A stretch of DNA of 64,000 nt from WHSW01 sp963759295 (GTDB taxonomy: Bacteria; Actinomycetota; Thermoleophilia; Solirubrobacterales; 70-9). The stretch spans positions 62,001 to 126,000 of the forward strand of contig CAVWYT010000007.1 in NCBI GenBank assembly GCA_963759295.1, in the 5' to 3' direction. Every line of letters starts with the position of its first letter. Within the stretch, counting starts at the first letter, position 1. A model generated the notes under the pieces. That model was given only the letters and a program-made list of their open reading frames with translations. It did no database searches and had not been told where the DNA came from. Below are positions 15,224 to 22,691 of the stretch, in pieces. Made by a program: the position numbers and the translations under genes.

Positions 15224-16993
15224 ATGCCCACCTTCCGGCGTTTGCTCGGCTATCTGCGCCCGTATCGACGGGCGGTGATCGGCTCGTTGGGGTTTGCCTG
15301 GGTGGCGATGGGGATGACGGTCCTGATCCCCTGGCTGGTCGGCAACGCGGTCGACGCGATCGAGAACGGTGACCGTCCCGAGATCCTGCCGCTGGCGCTC
15401 GCGATCACCAGCGCCGGGCTGCTGCGGCTGGGGCTGACCGTCGTCCGGCGGCTGATCGCCGGCAAGGTCTCGGTCGACGTCGAGTTCGACCTCCGCCAGC
15501 ACGTCTACGGGCACCTCCAGGCGCTCGAACTCGGCTTCTTCGACACCCAGCAGACCGGGCAGCTGATGTCGCGGGCGACGGTCGACCTGCAGTCGATCCG
15601 CTTCTTCCTCGGCTACGGGCTCATCTTCCTGACCCAAAACGCGCTCACGATCGCGCTCGCGAGCGTGGTGATGGTCGCGATCAAGCCGTGGCTGGCGGTG
15701 CTAGCGCTGCTTCCGGTGCCTTTCGTGGTGCTCGGGGCGGCCCGGTTCAACCGGCTCTCGCGCCCCGCGGTTCAAGAGGTCCAGCAGCGGATCGCCGAGC
15801 TCACCGCGGAGGCCGAGGAGAGCATCTCGGGGATTCGGATCGTGAAAGCGTTTGCGCGCGAGGAGCACATGCTGTCGCGCTTTCGCCGCTCGGTCGCGCG
15901 CGTGTTCGACCAGAACGTCTACTCGACCAGGTTGCGCGCCTTCTACTCGCCGATGCTCGGCTTCATCCCCAGCCTCGGGCTCGCCGTGGTCCTCTACGTC
16001 GGCGGGCGGGAGGTGATCGCGGGCAACCTGACGCTCGGCGAGTTCACCGCCTTCTACACCTACCTGATGATGCTGATGGGCCCGATGCGGATGCTCGGGA
16101 TGTCGCTCGGGATGGCGCAGCGCGCGGTGGCATCGGGCAACCGCCTGTTCGAGATCCTCGACCGCGAGCCGCGGGTCACGAGCCCCGCAGGCGCTCCCCC
16201 GCTCCCCGACGGCCCGGGCCGGGTCGAGTTCCGCGACGTGAGCCTGCGCTACGACGGCTCCGATCCGGCGCTGACCGGCGTCAGCCTCGAGGTGCCTGCG
16301 GGACGCACGGTGGCGCTCGTCGGGCCGACCGGCTCCGGCAAGACCAGCCTCGTGGCGCTGGTCGCGCGCCTCTACGATCCGACCGACGGCACGGTGGTCG
16401 TCGACGGCGCCGATCTGCGCAGCGTCGACGTCGCCTCGCTGCGCAGCGAGGTCGCGTTCGTCGCCGACGAGAGCTTCTTGTTCTCGGCGACCGTGGCCGA
16501 GAACATCGCCTACGCGCGGCCGGAGGCGACGCGCGAGGAGATCGAGTCCGCCGCGCGGCGCGCCCAGGCGCACGATTTCATCAGCCGGCTGCCGGACGGC
16601 TACCAGACGATGGTCGGCGAGCGCGGGCTGACCCTGTCGGGCGGCCAGCGCCAGCGGATCGCGATCGCCAGGGCGCTGATCGCCGACCCGCGAGTTTTGA
16701 TCCTCGACGACGCGACCTCTTCGGTCGACGCCCGCACCGAGGCGGCGATCAAGCGCGGCTTGCGCGAGGTGATGGAGGGACGGACGACGTTCGTGGTCGC
16801 CCACCGCCTGTCGACGATCTCGCTCGCGGACGAGATCGTGGTCATGGAGGCCGGGCGGGTCGTCGACCGTGGTCGCCACGAGGAGCTACTCGAGCGCTGC
16901 CCGCTGTACGCGGAGATCGCCGAGTTCGGATGCGAGGACGTGCTCTTCCTGCAGCGCGACGCCGAGGAGCGCGAGGAGGTGGCGCGGCTGTGA
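15224..16993 (+). CDS. ABC exporter half-transporter (degenerate-site subunit)
   Basis: The 589-residue protein is a type IV ABC exporter: an N-terminal six-helix membrane domain (residues about 1-310) and a nucleotide-binding domain with Walker A GPTGSGKTS at about 365, signature LSGGQRQR and Walker B VLILDDATSSVD. The catalytic glutamate after Walker B is an aspartate, as in heterodimeric exporters such as BmrCD or TmrAB, where one ATP site is degenerate. Its partner follows immediately with a GTGA overlap and has the complementary pattern. Cargo is likely a drug, lipid or peptide; no clue in the context. C-terminal residues FGCEDVLFLQRDAEEREEV form an extra charged helix. Confidence 0.92.
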   Translation: MPTFRRLLGYLRPYRRAVIGSLGFAWVAMGMTVLIPWLVGNAVDAIENGDRPEILPLALAITSAGLLRLGLTVVRRLIAGKVSVDVEFDLRQHVYGHLQALELGFFDTQQTGQLMSRATVDLQSIRFFLGYGLIFLTQNALTIALASVVMVAIKPWLAVLALLPVPFVVLGAARFNRLSRPAVQEVQQRIAELTAEAEESISGIRIVKAFAREEHMLSRFRRSVARVFDQNVYSTRLRAFYSPMLGFIPSLGLAVVLYVGGREVIAGNLTLGEFTAFYTYLMMLMGPMRMLGMSLGMAQRAVASGNRLFEILDREPRVTSPAGAPPLPDGPGRVEFRDVSLRYDGSDPALTGVSLEVPAGRTVALVGPTGSGKTSLVALVARLYDPTDGTVVVDGADLRSVDVASLRSEVAFVADESFLFSATVAENIAYARPEATREEIESAARRAQAHDFISRLPDGYQTMVGERGLTLSGGQRQRIAIARALIADPRVLILDDATSSVDARTEAAIKRGLREVMEGRTTFVVAHRLSTISLADEIVVMEAGRVVDRGRHEELLERCPLYAEIAEFGCEDVLFLQRDAEEREEVARL

Positions 16994-17134
16994 GCGCGGA
17001 GCGAGCGAACGAGAGAGGTGATTCGTCGCGAAGCGCGAGCCAGGGGTCTGTGAGCGCGGAGCGAGCGAACGAGAGAGGTGATTCGTCGCGAAGCGCGAGC
17101 CAGGGGTCTGTGAGCGCAGAGCGAGCGAGAAGGA
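16990..17134 (+). repeat. Tandem 60-bp repeat array nested on a start codon
   Basis: Units 16990-17049 and 17050-17109 are identical; a partial third begins at 17110 (first 25 bases, one substitution, then divergence). Each unit opens GTGAGCGCGGAGCGAG, and a TTCGTCGCGAAGCGCGAGC block lies near its end. The first GTGA is the overlap of the previous stop with this start, so the array repeats the initiation site in frame. The same kind of unit occurs at 49944-50063. Confidence 0.95.
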
Positions 17135-19092
17135 CCCCGGACGCCGACCCGGTGACCGAGAGGGATCCCGAGACCCAGGGCTCCGACGTCGCCGAGGAGA
17201 CCGAGGAGCAGACCAACCAGCCCGGGCGGCTGGCGGGGACGCTGCTGATGCTGCGCGACGTCTGGCGGCTCCTGCGGGGCGAGGACCAGCGGGCGCGGAA
17301 GGTTCGCTGGATGCTCGGGCTGCTGCGCCCGTACCGGCTTCAGGTCGCCCTGATGATGGTGGCGCTCGTGATCGCGACGGCGGCGGCGCTGGCGCCGCCT
17401 TTCTTGGCCGGGAAGGCGATCGACTCGGGGATCCAGGCGGGCGACGTCAACGCGCTGACCCTGATCGTCGCGGTGTTCATCGCCTCGGTGGCGATCTACT
17501 GGGCGGCGTCCTACGCACAGACGTTCCTGACCGGCTGGGTCGGCCAACGCGCGCTCCAGGACCTGCGCGAGCGGATCTACCGGCACCTGCAGGGGATGTC
17601 GATCGGCTTCTTCACCCGGCGCAAGCCCGGGGTGTTGATCTCGCGGCTGACCAACGACGTTCAGGCGCTGGACTCTCTGGTCACCGACGGCGTGATCACG
17701 CTGTTCTCGAGCACACTGACGCTCGCCGGCGTGGTTGTGATCATGCTCGCGCTCGACGTGCCGCTGGCGCTGGTCACCTTCCTCACCTTCCCGCTGCTGG
17801 CGCTCGGCAGCGTGATCTTCCGGCTCGCGTCGACCGACGCCTACCGGCGCACCCGCGAGCGGATCGCCGACATCACCGCCTATCTGCAGGAGACGCTCTC
17901 CGGCGTCCGTGTGGTGCGCACGTTCGGGCGCGAGACCCAGCACATCGAGCGGATGACGGAGCTCAACGACGCCAACCGCGACGCCAACATGAAAACCGTC
18001 CAACTGAACGCCGCCTACTTCCCGGCGGTCGAGCTGCTCTCGGCGATCGGGACGGCGGCGATCATCGTCTACGGCGGCTACCAGGCGATCGACGGCAAGA
18101 TCGAGATCGGGATCGTGGTCGCGTTCATCGGCTACCTGCAGCTTTTCTTCGACCCGATCCAACAGATCTCACAGCTCTACACGACCTACCAGCAGGGCAT
18201 GGCGGCCCTCGACAAGATCTTCGACCTGCTCGACACCGAGCCCGACATGGTCGACCGCCGCGACGCGTTGGACCCGGGACGGCTTCGCGGCGAGATCGAG
18301 CTCGACGGGGTCTGGTTCTCCTACGCGCGCGGCGGCGACGCCTCGGCCGAGGAGCTCGCCGAAGGGAGAGCCGGGGGCGACGGCGACGGCGCGGGGAGCG
18401 CCGGCTGGGCGCTCCGGGACGTGGACCTGCACGTGCCGGCGGGGCAGACCGTGGCGCTGGTGGGCGAAACGGGTGCCGGCAAGTCGACGATGGCGAAGCT
18501 GGTGGCACGCTTCTACGACCCCCAGCGCGGGCGGGTGCTGGTCGACGGCCACGACCTGCGCGAGCTGAGCTCGCGGGCGCTGCGAAGCCAGCTCGGAATC
18601 GTGCCCCAGGAGGGGTTTCTGTTCTCGGGCACGATCCGGGAGAACATCGCCTTCGGCCGACCGGCCGCGAGCGACGAGGAGGTCGTCGCCGCGGCGCGCG
18701 CGGTCGGGGCCGAAGTGTTCGTGCGGCGGCTGCCCGACGGCTACGACACCGAGGTCGGCGAACGCGGCGTGACGCTCTCGGCCGGCCAGCGACAGATCGT
18801 CTCGTTCGCGCGGGCGCTGCTCGCCGAGCCGAGGATCCTGATCCTCGACGAGGCGACCTCGAACGTCGACGTGCGCACGGAGCGGGTGATCGAGGAGGCG
18901 CTGGAGCGGCTGCTGCACGGCCGCACGGCAATCGTTATCGCCCACCGGCTGTCGACGATCAGGCGCGCGGGCCGGATCGTGGTGCTCGAGCGAGGGCGGA
19001 TCGCCGAGTCGGGCACCCACGAGGAGCTGATCGCTGCGGGTGGGCGCTACGCGCGGCTCTACGGCTCGTGGGCGGAGTCGGCGACCGCGTGA
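16990..19092 (+). CDS. ABC exporter half-transporter (catalytic-site subunit) with repeated N-terminus
   Basis: The 700-residue partner of the preceding gene. Its own membrane domain begins at about residue 110 (RKVRWMLGLLRPYRLQ) and the nucleotide-binding domain has Walker A GETGAGKST and Walker B ILILDEATSNVD with the catalytic glutamate, but the signature is LSAGQRQ, one Gly changed to Ala; paired with the first subunit this leaves one competent and one degenerate ATP site. The first 48 codons are two identical 20-codon repeats plus a partial third, each starting GTG AGC GC. GTG 16990, 17050 and 17110 are all in-frame possible starts, and which is used is open. A Gly/Ala-rich insertion (GRAGGDGDGAGSA) precedes the nucleotide-binding domain. 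Confidence 0.92.
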   Translation: MSAERANERGDSSRSASQGSVSAERANERGDSSRSASQGSVSAERARRTPDADPVTERDPETQGSDVAEETEEQTNQPGRLAGTLLMLRDVWRLLRGEDQRARKVRWMLGLLRPYRLQVALMMVALVIATAAALAPPFLAGKAIDSGIQAGDVNALTLIVAVFIASVAIYWAASYAQTFLTGWVGQRALQDLRERIYRHLQGMSIGFFTRRKPGVLISRLTNDVQALDSLVTDGVITLFSSTLTLAGVVVIMLALDVPLALVTFLTFPLLALGSVIFRLASTDAYRRTRERIADITAYLQETLSGVRVVRTFGRETQHIERMTELNDANRDANMKTVQLNAAYFPAVELLSAIGTAAIIVYGGYQAIDGKIEIGIVVAFIGYLQLFFDPIQQISQLYTTYQQGMAALDKIFDLLDTEPDMVDRRDALDPGRLRGEIELDGVWFSYARGGDASAEELAEGRAGGDGDGAGSAGWALRDVDLHVPAGQTVALVGETGAGKSTMAKLVARFYDPQRGRVLVDGHDLRELSSRALRSQLGIVPQEGFLFSGTIRENIAFGRPAASDEEVVAAARAVGAEVFVRRLPDGYDTEVGERGVTLSAGQRQIVSFARALLAEPRILILDEATSNVDVRTERVIEEALERLLHGRTAIVIAHRLSTIRRAGRIVVLERGRIAESGTHEELIAAGGRYARLYGSWAESATA

Positions 19093-19098
19093 GCTGAG

Positions 19099-19110
19099 CG
19101 CCGGCCGGCG
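19099..19110. terminator. GC palindrome between convergent genes
   Basis: CGCCGGCCGGCG is a perfect 12-base palindrome in the 43-base gap between the ABC gene and the convergent membrane-anchored protein. It has no T-run, so termination is only suggested by position. Confidence 0.2.
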
Positions 19111-19135
19111 GCGGGGGTCCGCCCGCGGCGTCTGG

Positions 19136-19897
19136 TCAGGGCGTGACGCCGCCCGAGCCGGTGTCGGTGCCGCCGTCGGTCGGCGCCGGGGCGGGGGTCA
19201 CCGGGGTGGCGCCGCCCTGGTCGGTCGGTGCCGCCGGGGCCGGTGCCGCCTCCGGCGGGGTGGTTGCGGGCGCCACCGGCGCGACCGTGCCGCCGGTGTC
19301 GGTATCGCTGCTCGGGGTCGTGGCGGTCGGGGTGGTCTCGGTGCCGCCACCGGCGTCGCCCTCGTCGACCTTGGTCGTGTCACTGCAGACGTCGAAGCCG
19401 TACTTGTCCGCCGTCGTCTGGGCCTTGTCGGCGAACTCGGCGATCGTCGTGTCGAGCTCGGCGACGGTGGCGTCGTCGCCGCGCTGAGCCGCGGTTGCCT
19501 GGTCTTCGTAGGCCTGCACCTCCTTGCGGAGCGCCGAGAGGAACTTATTCAGGGTGTCGGAGTCCTTCTCGGGCGCGGAGAGCGTCTGCAGCTGCTCGAG
19601 CTCGCCGGAGAGGATCTCACCCTTGTCGGAGGCCGCCTGCTCGGCGTCGGACTCGTCGACGCCCGAGAGCGCGGTGTTGGCCTGCAGGCAGATGTCGTCC
19701 GCCTCGGCGATGTAGTCATCCTGGCTGAGCACCGCCCCGCTCGCCCCGCTCGCCCCGCTCGCCCCGCTGACCGGCGCCGTGAGCGCCGTCGGCTGCTCAT
19801 CGTCGCCCCCGCAGCTCCTGATCAGCAGAACGATGACGATGAACAGAGCAGCGAGCCCGCTCAGCGCGACCAGGCGCCTGCGCTGGTAGACGTCCAT
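19136..19897 (-). CDS. Membrane-anchored extracellular protein of unknown function
   Basis: The 253-residue protein has a single N-terminal membrane segment (LVALSGLAALFIVIVLLIRSCGG) followed by a short SGA repeat, a helical domain of about 110 residues (YIAEADDICLQANTALSG ... YGFDVCSDT) bracketed by two cysteines that could form a disulfide, and a long tail of Thr, Pro, Ala and Gly. This layout (TM anchor, helical sensor-like domain, low-complexity tail) is common in uncharacterised actinobacterial surface proteins. I do not recognise a family. ATG 19897 starts 242 bases from the tRNA. Confidence 0.75.
   Translation of the reverse strand: MDVYQRRRLVALSGLAALFIVIVLLIRSCGGDDEQPTALTAPVSGASGASGASGAVLSQDDYIAEADDICLQANTALSGVDESDAEQAASDKGEILSGELEQLQTLSAPEKDSDTLNKFLSALRKEVQAYEDQATAAQRGDDATVAELDTTIAEFADKAQTTADKYGFDVCSDTTKVDEGDAGGGTETTPTATTPSSDTDTGGTVAPVAPATTPPEAAPAPAAPTDQGGATPVTPAPAPTDGGTDTGSGGVTP
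19733..19768 (-). repeat. Four tandem 9-bp units within the anchored protein gene
   Basis: The plus strand reads CGCCCCGCT four times in a row. On the coding strand it encodes Ser-Gly-Ala repeats in the linker after the membrane segment. Such arrays change copy number by slippage without breaking frame. Confidence 0.9.
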
Positions 19898-20121
19898 AGC
19901 GTGCCCAAACTAGCAAGGCGGTTGGCGGCGATTGCGCGCCTCGCTACCGCTGGGCGGGCGGTTTCATGTCGGCCGGCGCCTCGCTCACGCCGCTTCGGCA
20001 TCGGTGCCGCGACGGCGACGATGGCCGCCTCTGCAATCGTCCGCCAGTCGAAGCGGCGGGCGAAGCGCTCATCGATCGTCTTGGCGGGCGGACGGATTCG
20101 GGCCGGCCAATGGGGCATGGT

Positions 20122-20127
20122 TATCCT
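20122..20127 (+). promoter_or_regulatory. Putative -10 box of the tRNA-Gln gene (TATCCT)
   Basis: TATCCT ends 12 bases before the mature tRNA 5' end, the usual distance for a tRNA promoter. No clear -35 element was found at the normal spacing. Confidence 0.4.
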
Positions 20128-20139
20128 GCGGAGGCCTCT

Positions 20140-20210
20140 TGCGGGGTCGGATAATGGCAATCCGCTCGGCTCTGGACCGAGAAATCGGGGTTCGAGTCCC
20201 TGCCCCGCAG
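20140..20210 (+). tRNA. tRNA-Gln (anticodon CTG)
   Basis: The cloverleaf folds by eye: acceptor arms TGCGGGG (20140-20146) and CCCCGCA (20203-20209) plus discriminator G; D stem GGAT/ATCC; anticodon stem CTCGG/CCGAG around loop CTCTGGA, giving anticodon CTG; T arm CGGGG-TTCGAGT-CCCTG with one G-T pair. A U1-A72 pair is typical of glutamine tRNAs. CCA is not encoded. It reads CAG codons. No other tRNA is in the window. Confidence 0.93.
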
Positions 20211-20233
20211 CTCTCGTCCAGGTTCGAATCCGC

Positions 20234-20254
20234 GGCCGCTAGCAGCTAGCGGCC
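20234..20254. terminator. Bidirectional hairpin between tRNA and flavoprotein gene
   Basis: GGCCGCTAG and CTAGCGGCC form a perfect 9-bp stem with loop CAG. It lies 24 bases after the tRNA and spans the stop codon of the convergent oxidoreductase, a natural place for a two-way terminator. There is no T-run on either side. Confidence 0.5.
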
Positions 20255-21477
20255 CCGACCGAGTCGAGCTCCGAGTCGACGTCGGCGAGCGCCGCGCGCT
20301 CGCCGGACACGTCCGCGCGGCTCTCGATCAGCCGTCGCGCGTGGACCAGGTCCTCCGAGCGGCCGACCGCGAGCGTCCCCTGAACGGCGCCGCTGTTCAG
20401 ATACCAGACGCTGAACTCGTGGCCGTCCGGATCGCCGCGCCAGACGACCTCGTCCCATTCCGCCGCCGGCCCGACGTACTCCATCGACGCCCAGTCGGCG
20501 AGGTCGCTGAAGAAGTAGGGCAGCTCGCGGTAGGGCGCGGGGTCCCCGAGCATCGCCCGGGCGGCGTGCCGACCCTGCTGGAGGGCCACGTCCCAGTGCT
20601 CGACTCGCAGCCGCCGCCCGTGAACCACGCTCTCGTACGAGCACACGTCGCCAGCGGCGAAAACTCCCGGCGCCGAGGCCTCGAGTCGCTCGTCGCAGAC
20701 GATCCCATCGTCGACCTCCAGCCCGGCGCGCTCGGCGAGCACGGCATCCGGCCGCACCCCGACGCCGACCACGACCATGGTGCCCTCGATCGTCCGCCCG
20801 CTCTTGGTGATCACCGCGCTCACCCGTCCCGAGCCCTCGAACGCCTCGATCTCCTCACCGCCGATCACCTCGACCCCGTGGTCGACGAGGATCGACTCGA
20901 AGTAGCGCCCGACCTCGACCCCGAACTGTCGCGAGAGCGCGACCTTCTCGATCATCACCACGGTGACCTCCTTGCCCATCGCCCGCAGCGATGCCGCCAC
21001 CTCGCAGCCGATGTAGCTGCCGCCGACCATGACCACGTGCTCGGCGGCCCCTGCCTCCTCGCGGATCGCGTCCGCGTTGCCGAACGCTCGCAGGTAGTGG
21101 ATCCCCTCCAGCTCGGCGCCCTCGACCCGGAGGATGTTGACGTTCGCGCCGGTGGCCAGCAGCGCCCGCTCGAACCCGACCTCCTCCCCGCCCTGCAGCT
21201 TTGCCGTCCGCTGAACCGGATCGATCGCCATCACGTTCGTCCCCGTCAGCAGCTCGACCTCGTTGGCGGCGTACCAGTCGCTCGGGTTGACGCGGGCATC
21301 GGCGCGCGTCGACTCGCCGCGCAGGTACTCCTTCGACAGCGGCGGGCGCTCGTACGGAGGCTCGGGCTCGCGTCCGGCGAGCAGGATCGAGCCGTCCGCC
21401 CCCCGCTTGCGAAGCTCCGACGCGCAGTAGGCGCCCGCAAGCCCGCCGCCGACGATCAGGAAGTCGACCGAGCGCAC
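20239..21477 (-). CDS. FAD/NAD-dependent oxidoreductase, ferredoxin-reductase type
   Basis: The 412-residue flavoprotein has an N-terminal FAD-binding Rossmann motif (FLIVGGGLAGAYCASELRKRG), the YERPPLSKEYLRG segment typical of the rhodocoxin/putidaredoxin reductase and AIF group, an NAD-binding motif VVMVGGSYIGCEVAASL, and the second FAD motif APGVFAAGDVCSYES. The C-terminal reductase domain follows (WASMEYVGPAAEWDEVVWRG). Such enzymes pass electrons from NADH to ferredoxins for P450s or dioxygenases; the P450 at 5608 is a possible but distant client. GTG 21477. The K+ regulatory gene upstream ends four bases away, implying one transcript. Confidence 0.88.
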   Translation of the reverse strand: MRSVDFLIVGGGLAGAYCASELRKRGADGSILLAGREPEPPYERPPLSKEYLRGESTRADARVNPSDWYAANEVELLTGTNVMAIDPVQRTAKLQGGEEVGFERALLATGANVNILRVEGAELEGIHYLRAFGNADAIREEAGAAEHVVMVGGSYIGCEVAASLRAMGKEVTVVMIEKVALSRQFGVEVGRYFESILVDHGVEVIGGEEIEAFEGSGRVSAVITKSGRTIEGTMVVVGVGVRPDAVLAERAGLEVDDGIVCDERLEASAPGVFAAGDVCSYESVVHGRRLRVEHWDVALQQGRHAARAMLGDPAPYRELPYFFSDLADWASMEYVGPAAEWDEVVWRGDPDGHEFSVWYLNSGAVQGTLAVGRSEDLVHARRLIESRADVSGERAALADVDSELDSVGAASC

Positions 21478-21481
21478 CGGG

Positions 21482-22165
21482 TCACACCGGCTGACCGTCG
21501 GGGCCGAAATACGCGGTCAGGTCCTCCTCGACCCGGGGATCGAGCACCGCGAGGATCTCGTCGCCCGCTTGAAGCACGGTGTCGGCGTTGGGCACGAACC
21601 CGCTGCCCTCGCGCAGCACCGAGATCAGCAGGCTCCCCTCGGGCATCTGCAGGTCGCCGACCCGGGACCCCGCGGCCTTCGAATCGCCCGGCAGCTCCAT
21701 CTCGATGATCTCCAGGCGCTGCTCGGGCAGGTCGAGCAGGTGCACGAGCCCGTACTCCGGCACCTCGTGCTCGATCAGACGCAGGATCAGGTCGGTTGCG
21801 GAGACCACCGGCTTCACCCCGAGCAGCTCGAAGTGGTCCCGGTTTCGAGGGTTGTTGACCCTGGCGATAATCCGGTCGACGAGATACTTCTCCTTCGCCA
21901 CCTGGCAGATCAACATGTTGTCCTCGTCGTCACCGGTGACCGCGATCACCATGTCGGCGCGCGAGATGCCGGCCCGCTCGAGGACCCAGAGCTCCGACGC
22001 GTCGCCGTACTGGACGTTGTGCTCGAGCTCCTGCTCCACGGTCAGGTAGCGCTCGCGGTTGTTCTCGATCAGGGTCACCTCGGCGCCCTTCTCGAGCAGC
22101 TCGCGGGCGAGGTTCCACCCCACCTTGCCGGCGCCGACGATGATGATGTACTGGTTCTCGGGCAT
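21482..22165 (-). CDS. TrkA/RCK-type K+ transport regulatory protein
   Basis: A 227-residue protein with an RCK/TrkA-N Rossmann domain (YIIIVGAGKVGWNLARELLEKGAEVTLIENN, then DMVIAVTGDDEDNMLICQVAKEKYLVDRIIARVNNPRN) and a TrkA-C domain at about 150-220 (VGDLQMPEGSLLISVLREGSGFVPNADTVLQAGDEILAVLDP). It is the cytosolic nucleotide-sensing subunit of Trk/Ktr-like K+ uptake systems and also of some APC-type permeases. ATG 22165 follows aggagcgacag, excluding a 32-codon longer frame. It forms a pair with the next gene and precedes APC permeases. Confidence 0.88.
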   Translation of the reverse strand: MPENQYIIIVGAGKVGWNLARELLEKGAEVTLIENNRERYLTVEQELEHNVQYGDASELWVLERAGISRADMVIAVTGDDEDNMLICQVAKEKYLVDRIIARVNNPRNRDHFELLGVKPVVSATDLILRLIEHEVPEYGLVHLLDLPEQRLEIIEMELPGDSKAAGSRVGDLQMPEGSLLISVLREGSGFVPNADTVLQAGDEILAVLDPRVEEDLTAYFGPDGQPV

Positions 22166-22193
22166 CTGTCGCTCCTGCTCGCTCGGCCTCGCG

Positions 22194-22679
22194 CTAGAGG
22201 TCGGCGTCCTCGTGGTCGACGGGACCCGCCGGCGGTCCGCCGTTCCCGGTCCGGGTCGCAACCGAGCGCACCTCGCTGGTCAGCATGTCGATCGCCACCC
22301 GCGTCGGGCAGATCGTGTGCAGGCCCTGCTCCGCGTACCACTTGGCCCGGTAGGGATCGAGGACCCGCGCGATCACCGTCGGCACATTGAACCGTCGCTT
22401 CGCGATCTGCGCGATGACGATGTTCGTGTTGTCGCCGTTGGTCGAGGCCACGAACACCTCGGCGCGCTCGATCCCCGCCGCGGTCAGCGCCTCGACCTCG
22501 AGCGCCGTGCCGACCGTGAAGTGGCCGCCGAGGTCCTCCCAGGGCTTGTCGAGCCCGATCTCCAGCCGGGCGTGCGACTCGGGGTCCTCGTCCACGCAGG
22601 AGACCTCGTGCCCGTCTTCGAGCATCGTGCGAGCGAGCGAAGAGCCGACCCGGCCGGCGCCGACGATGAGCACGAACAT
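22194..22679 (-). CDS. Short TrkA-N (RCK) domain protein
   Basis: A 161-residue single TrkA-N Rossmann domain: MFVLIVGAGRVGSSLARTMLEDGHEVSCVDEDPE with the GxGxxG nucleotide loop, then EVFVASTNGDNTNIVIAQIAKRRFNVPTVIARVLDPYRAKWY. It lacks a TrkA-C domain and ends in a loose hydrophilic tail. Pairs of a short and a long TrkA protein next to each other resemble the CeoB/CeoC K+ uptake pair of actinobacteria. ATG 22679 is six bases after a TAAGAT box, so it probably starts a leaderless transcript that includes the following TrkA and flavoprotein genes. Confidence 0.85.
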   Translation of the reverse strand: MFVLIVGAGRVGSSLARTMLEDGHEVSCVDEDPESHARLEIGLDKPWEDLGGHFTVGTALEVEALTAAGIERAEVFVASTNGDNTNIVIAQIAKRRFNVPTVIARVLDPYRAKWYAEQGLHTICPTRVAIDMLTSEVRSVATRTGNGGPPAGPVDHEDADL

Positions 22680-22685
22680 GCCCAG

Positions 22686-22691
22686 ATCTTA
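22686..22691 (-). promoter_or_regulatory. Putative -10 box (TAAGAT), leaderless
   Basis: TAAGAT on the minus strand lies six bases upstream of ATG 22679 and between the stop of the APC permease (22689) and that start, overlapping the permease stop codon. Confidence 0.45.

Noticed and set aside
15688..16989. Upstream extension of the second ABC gene's frame through the first ABC gene
   Set aside because: The extension is the +1 shadow of the first subunit; the gene can only begin at the GTGA overlap or later.
19733..19768. Could the 9-bp array be a CRISPR or a protein-binding iteron
   Set aside because: The units abut without spacers and encode a Ser-Gly-Ala linker in frame, so it is coding slippage.
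19861..20160. A 99-codon minus-strand frame between the anchored protein and the tRNA
   Set aside because: No motif, no ribosome-binding site, and it overlaps both the anchored protein start and the tRNA.
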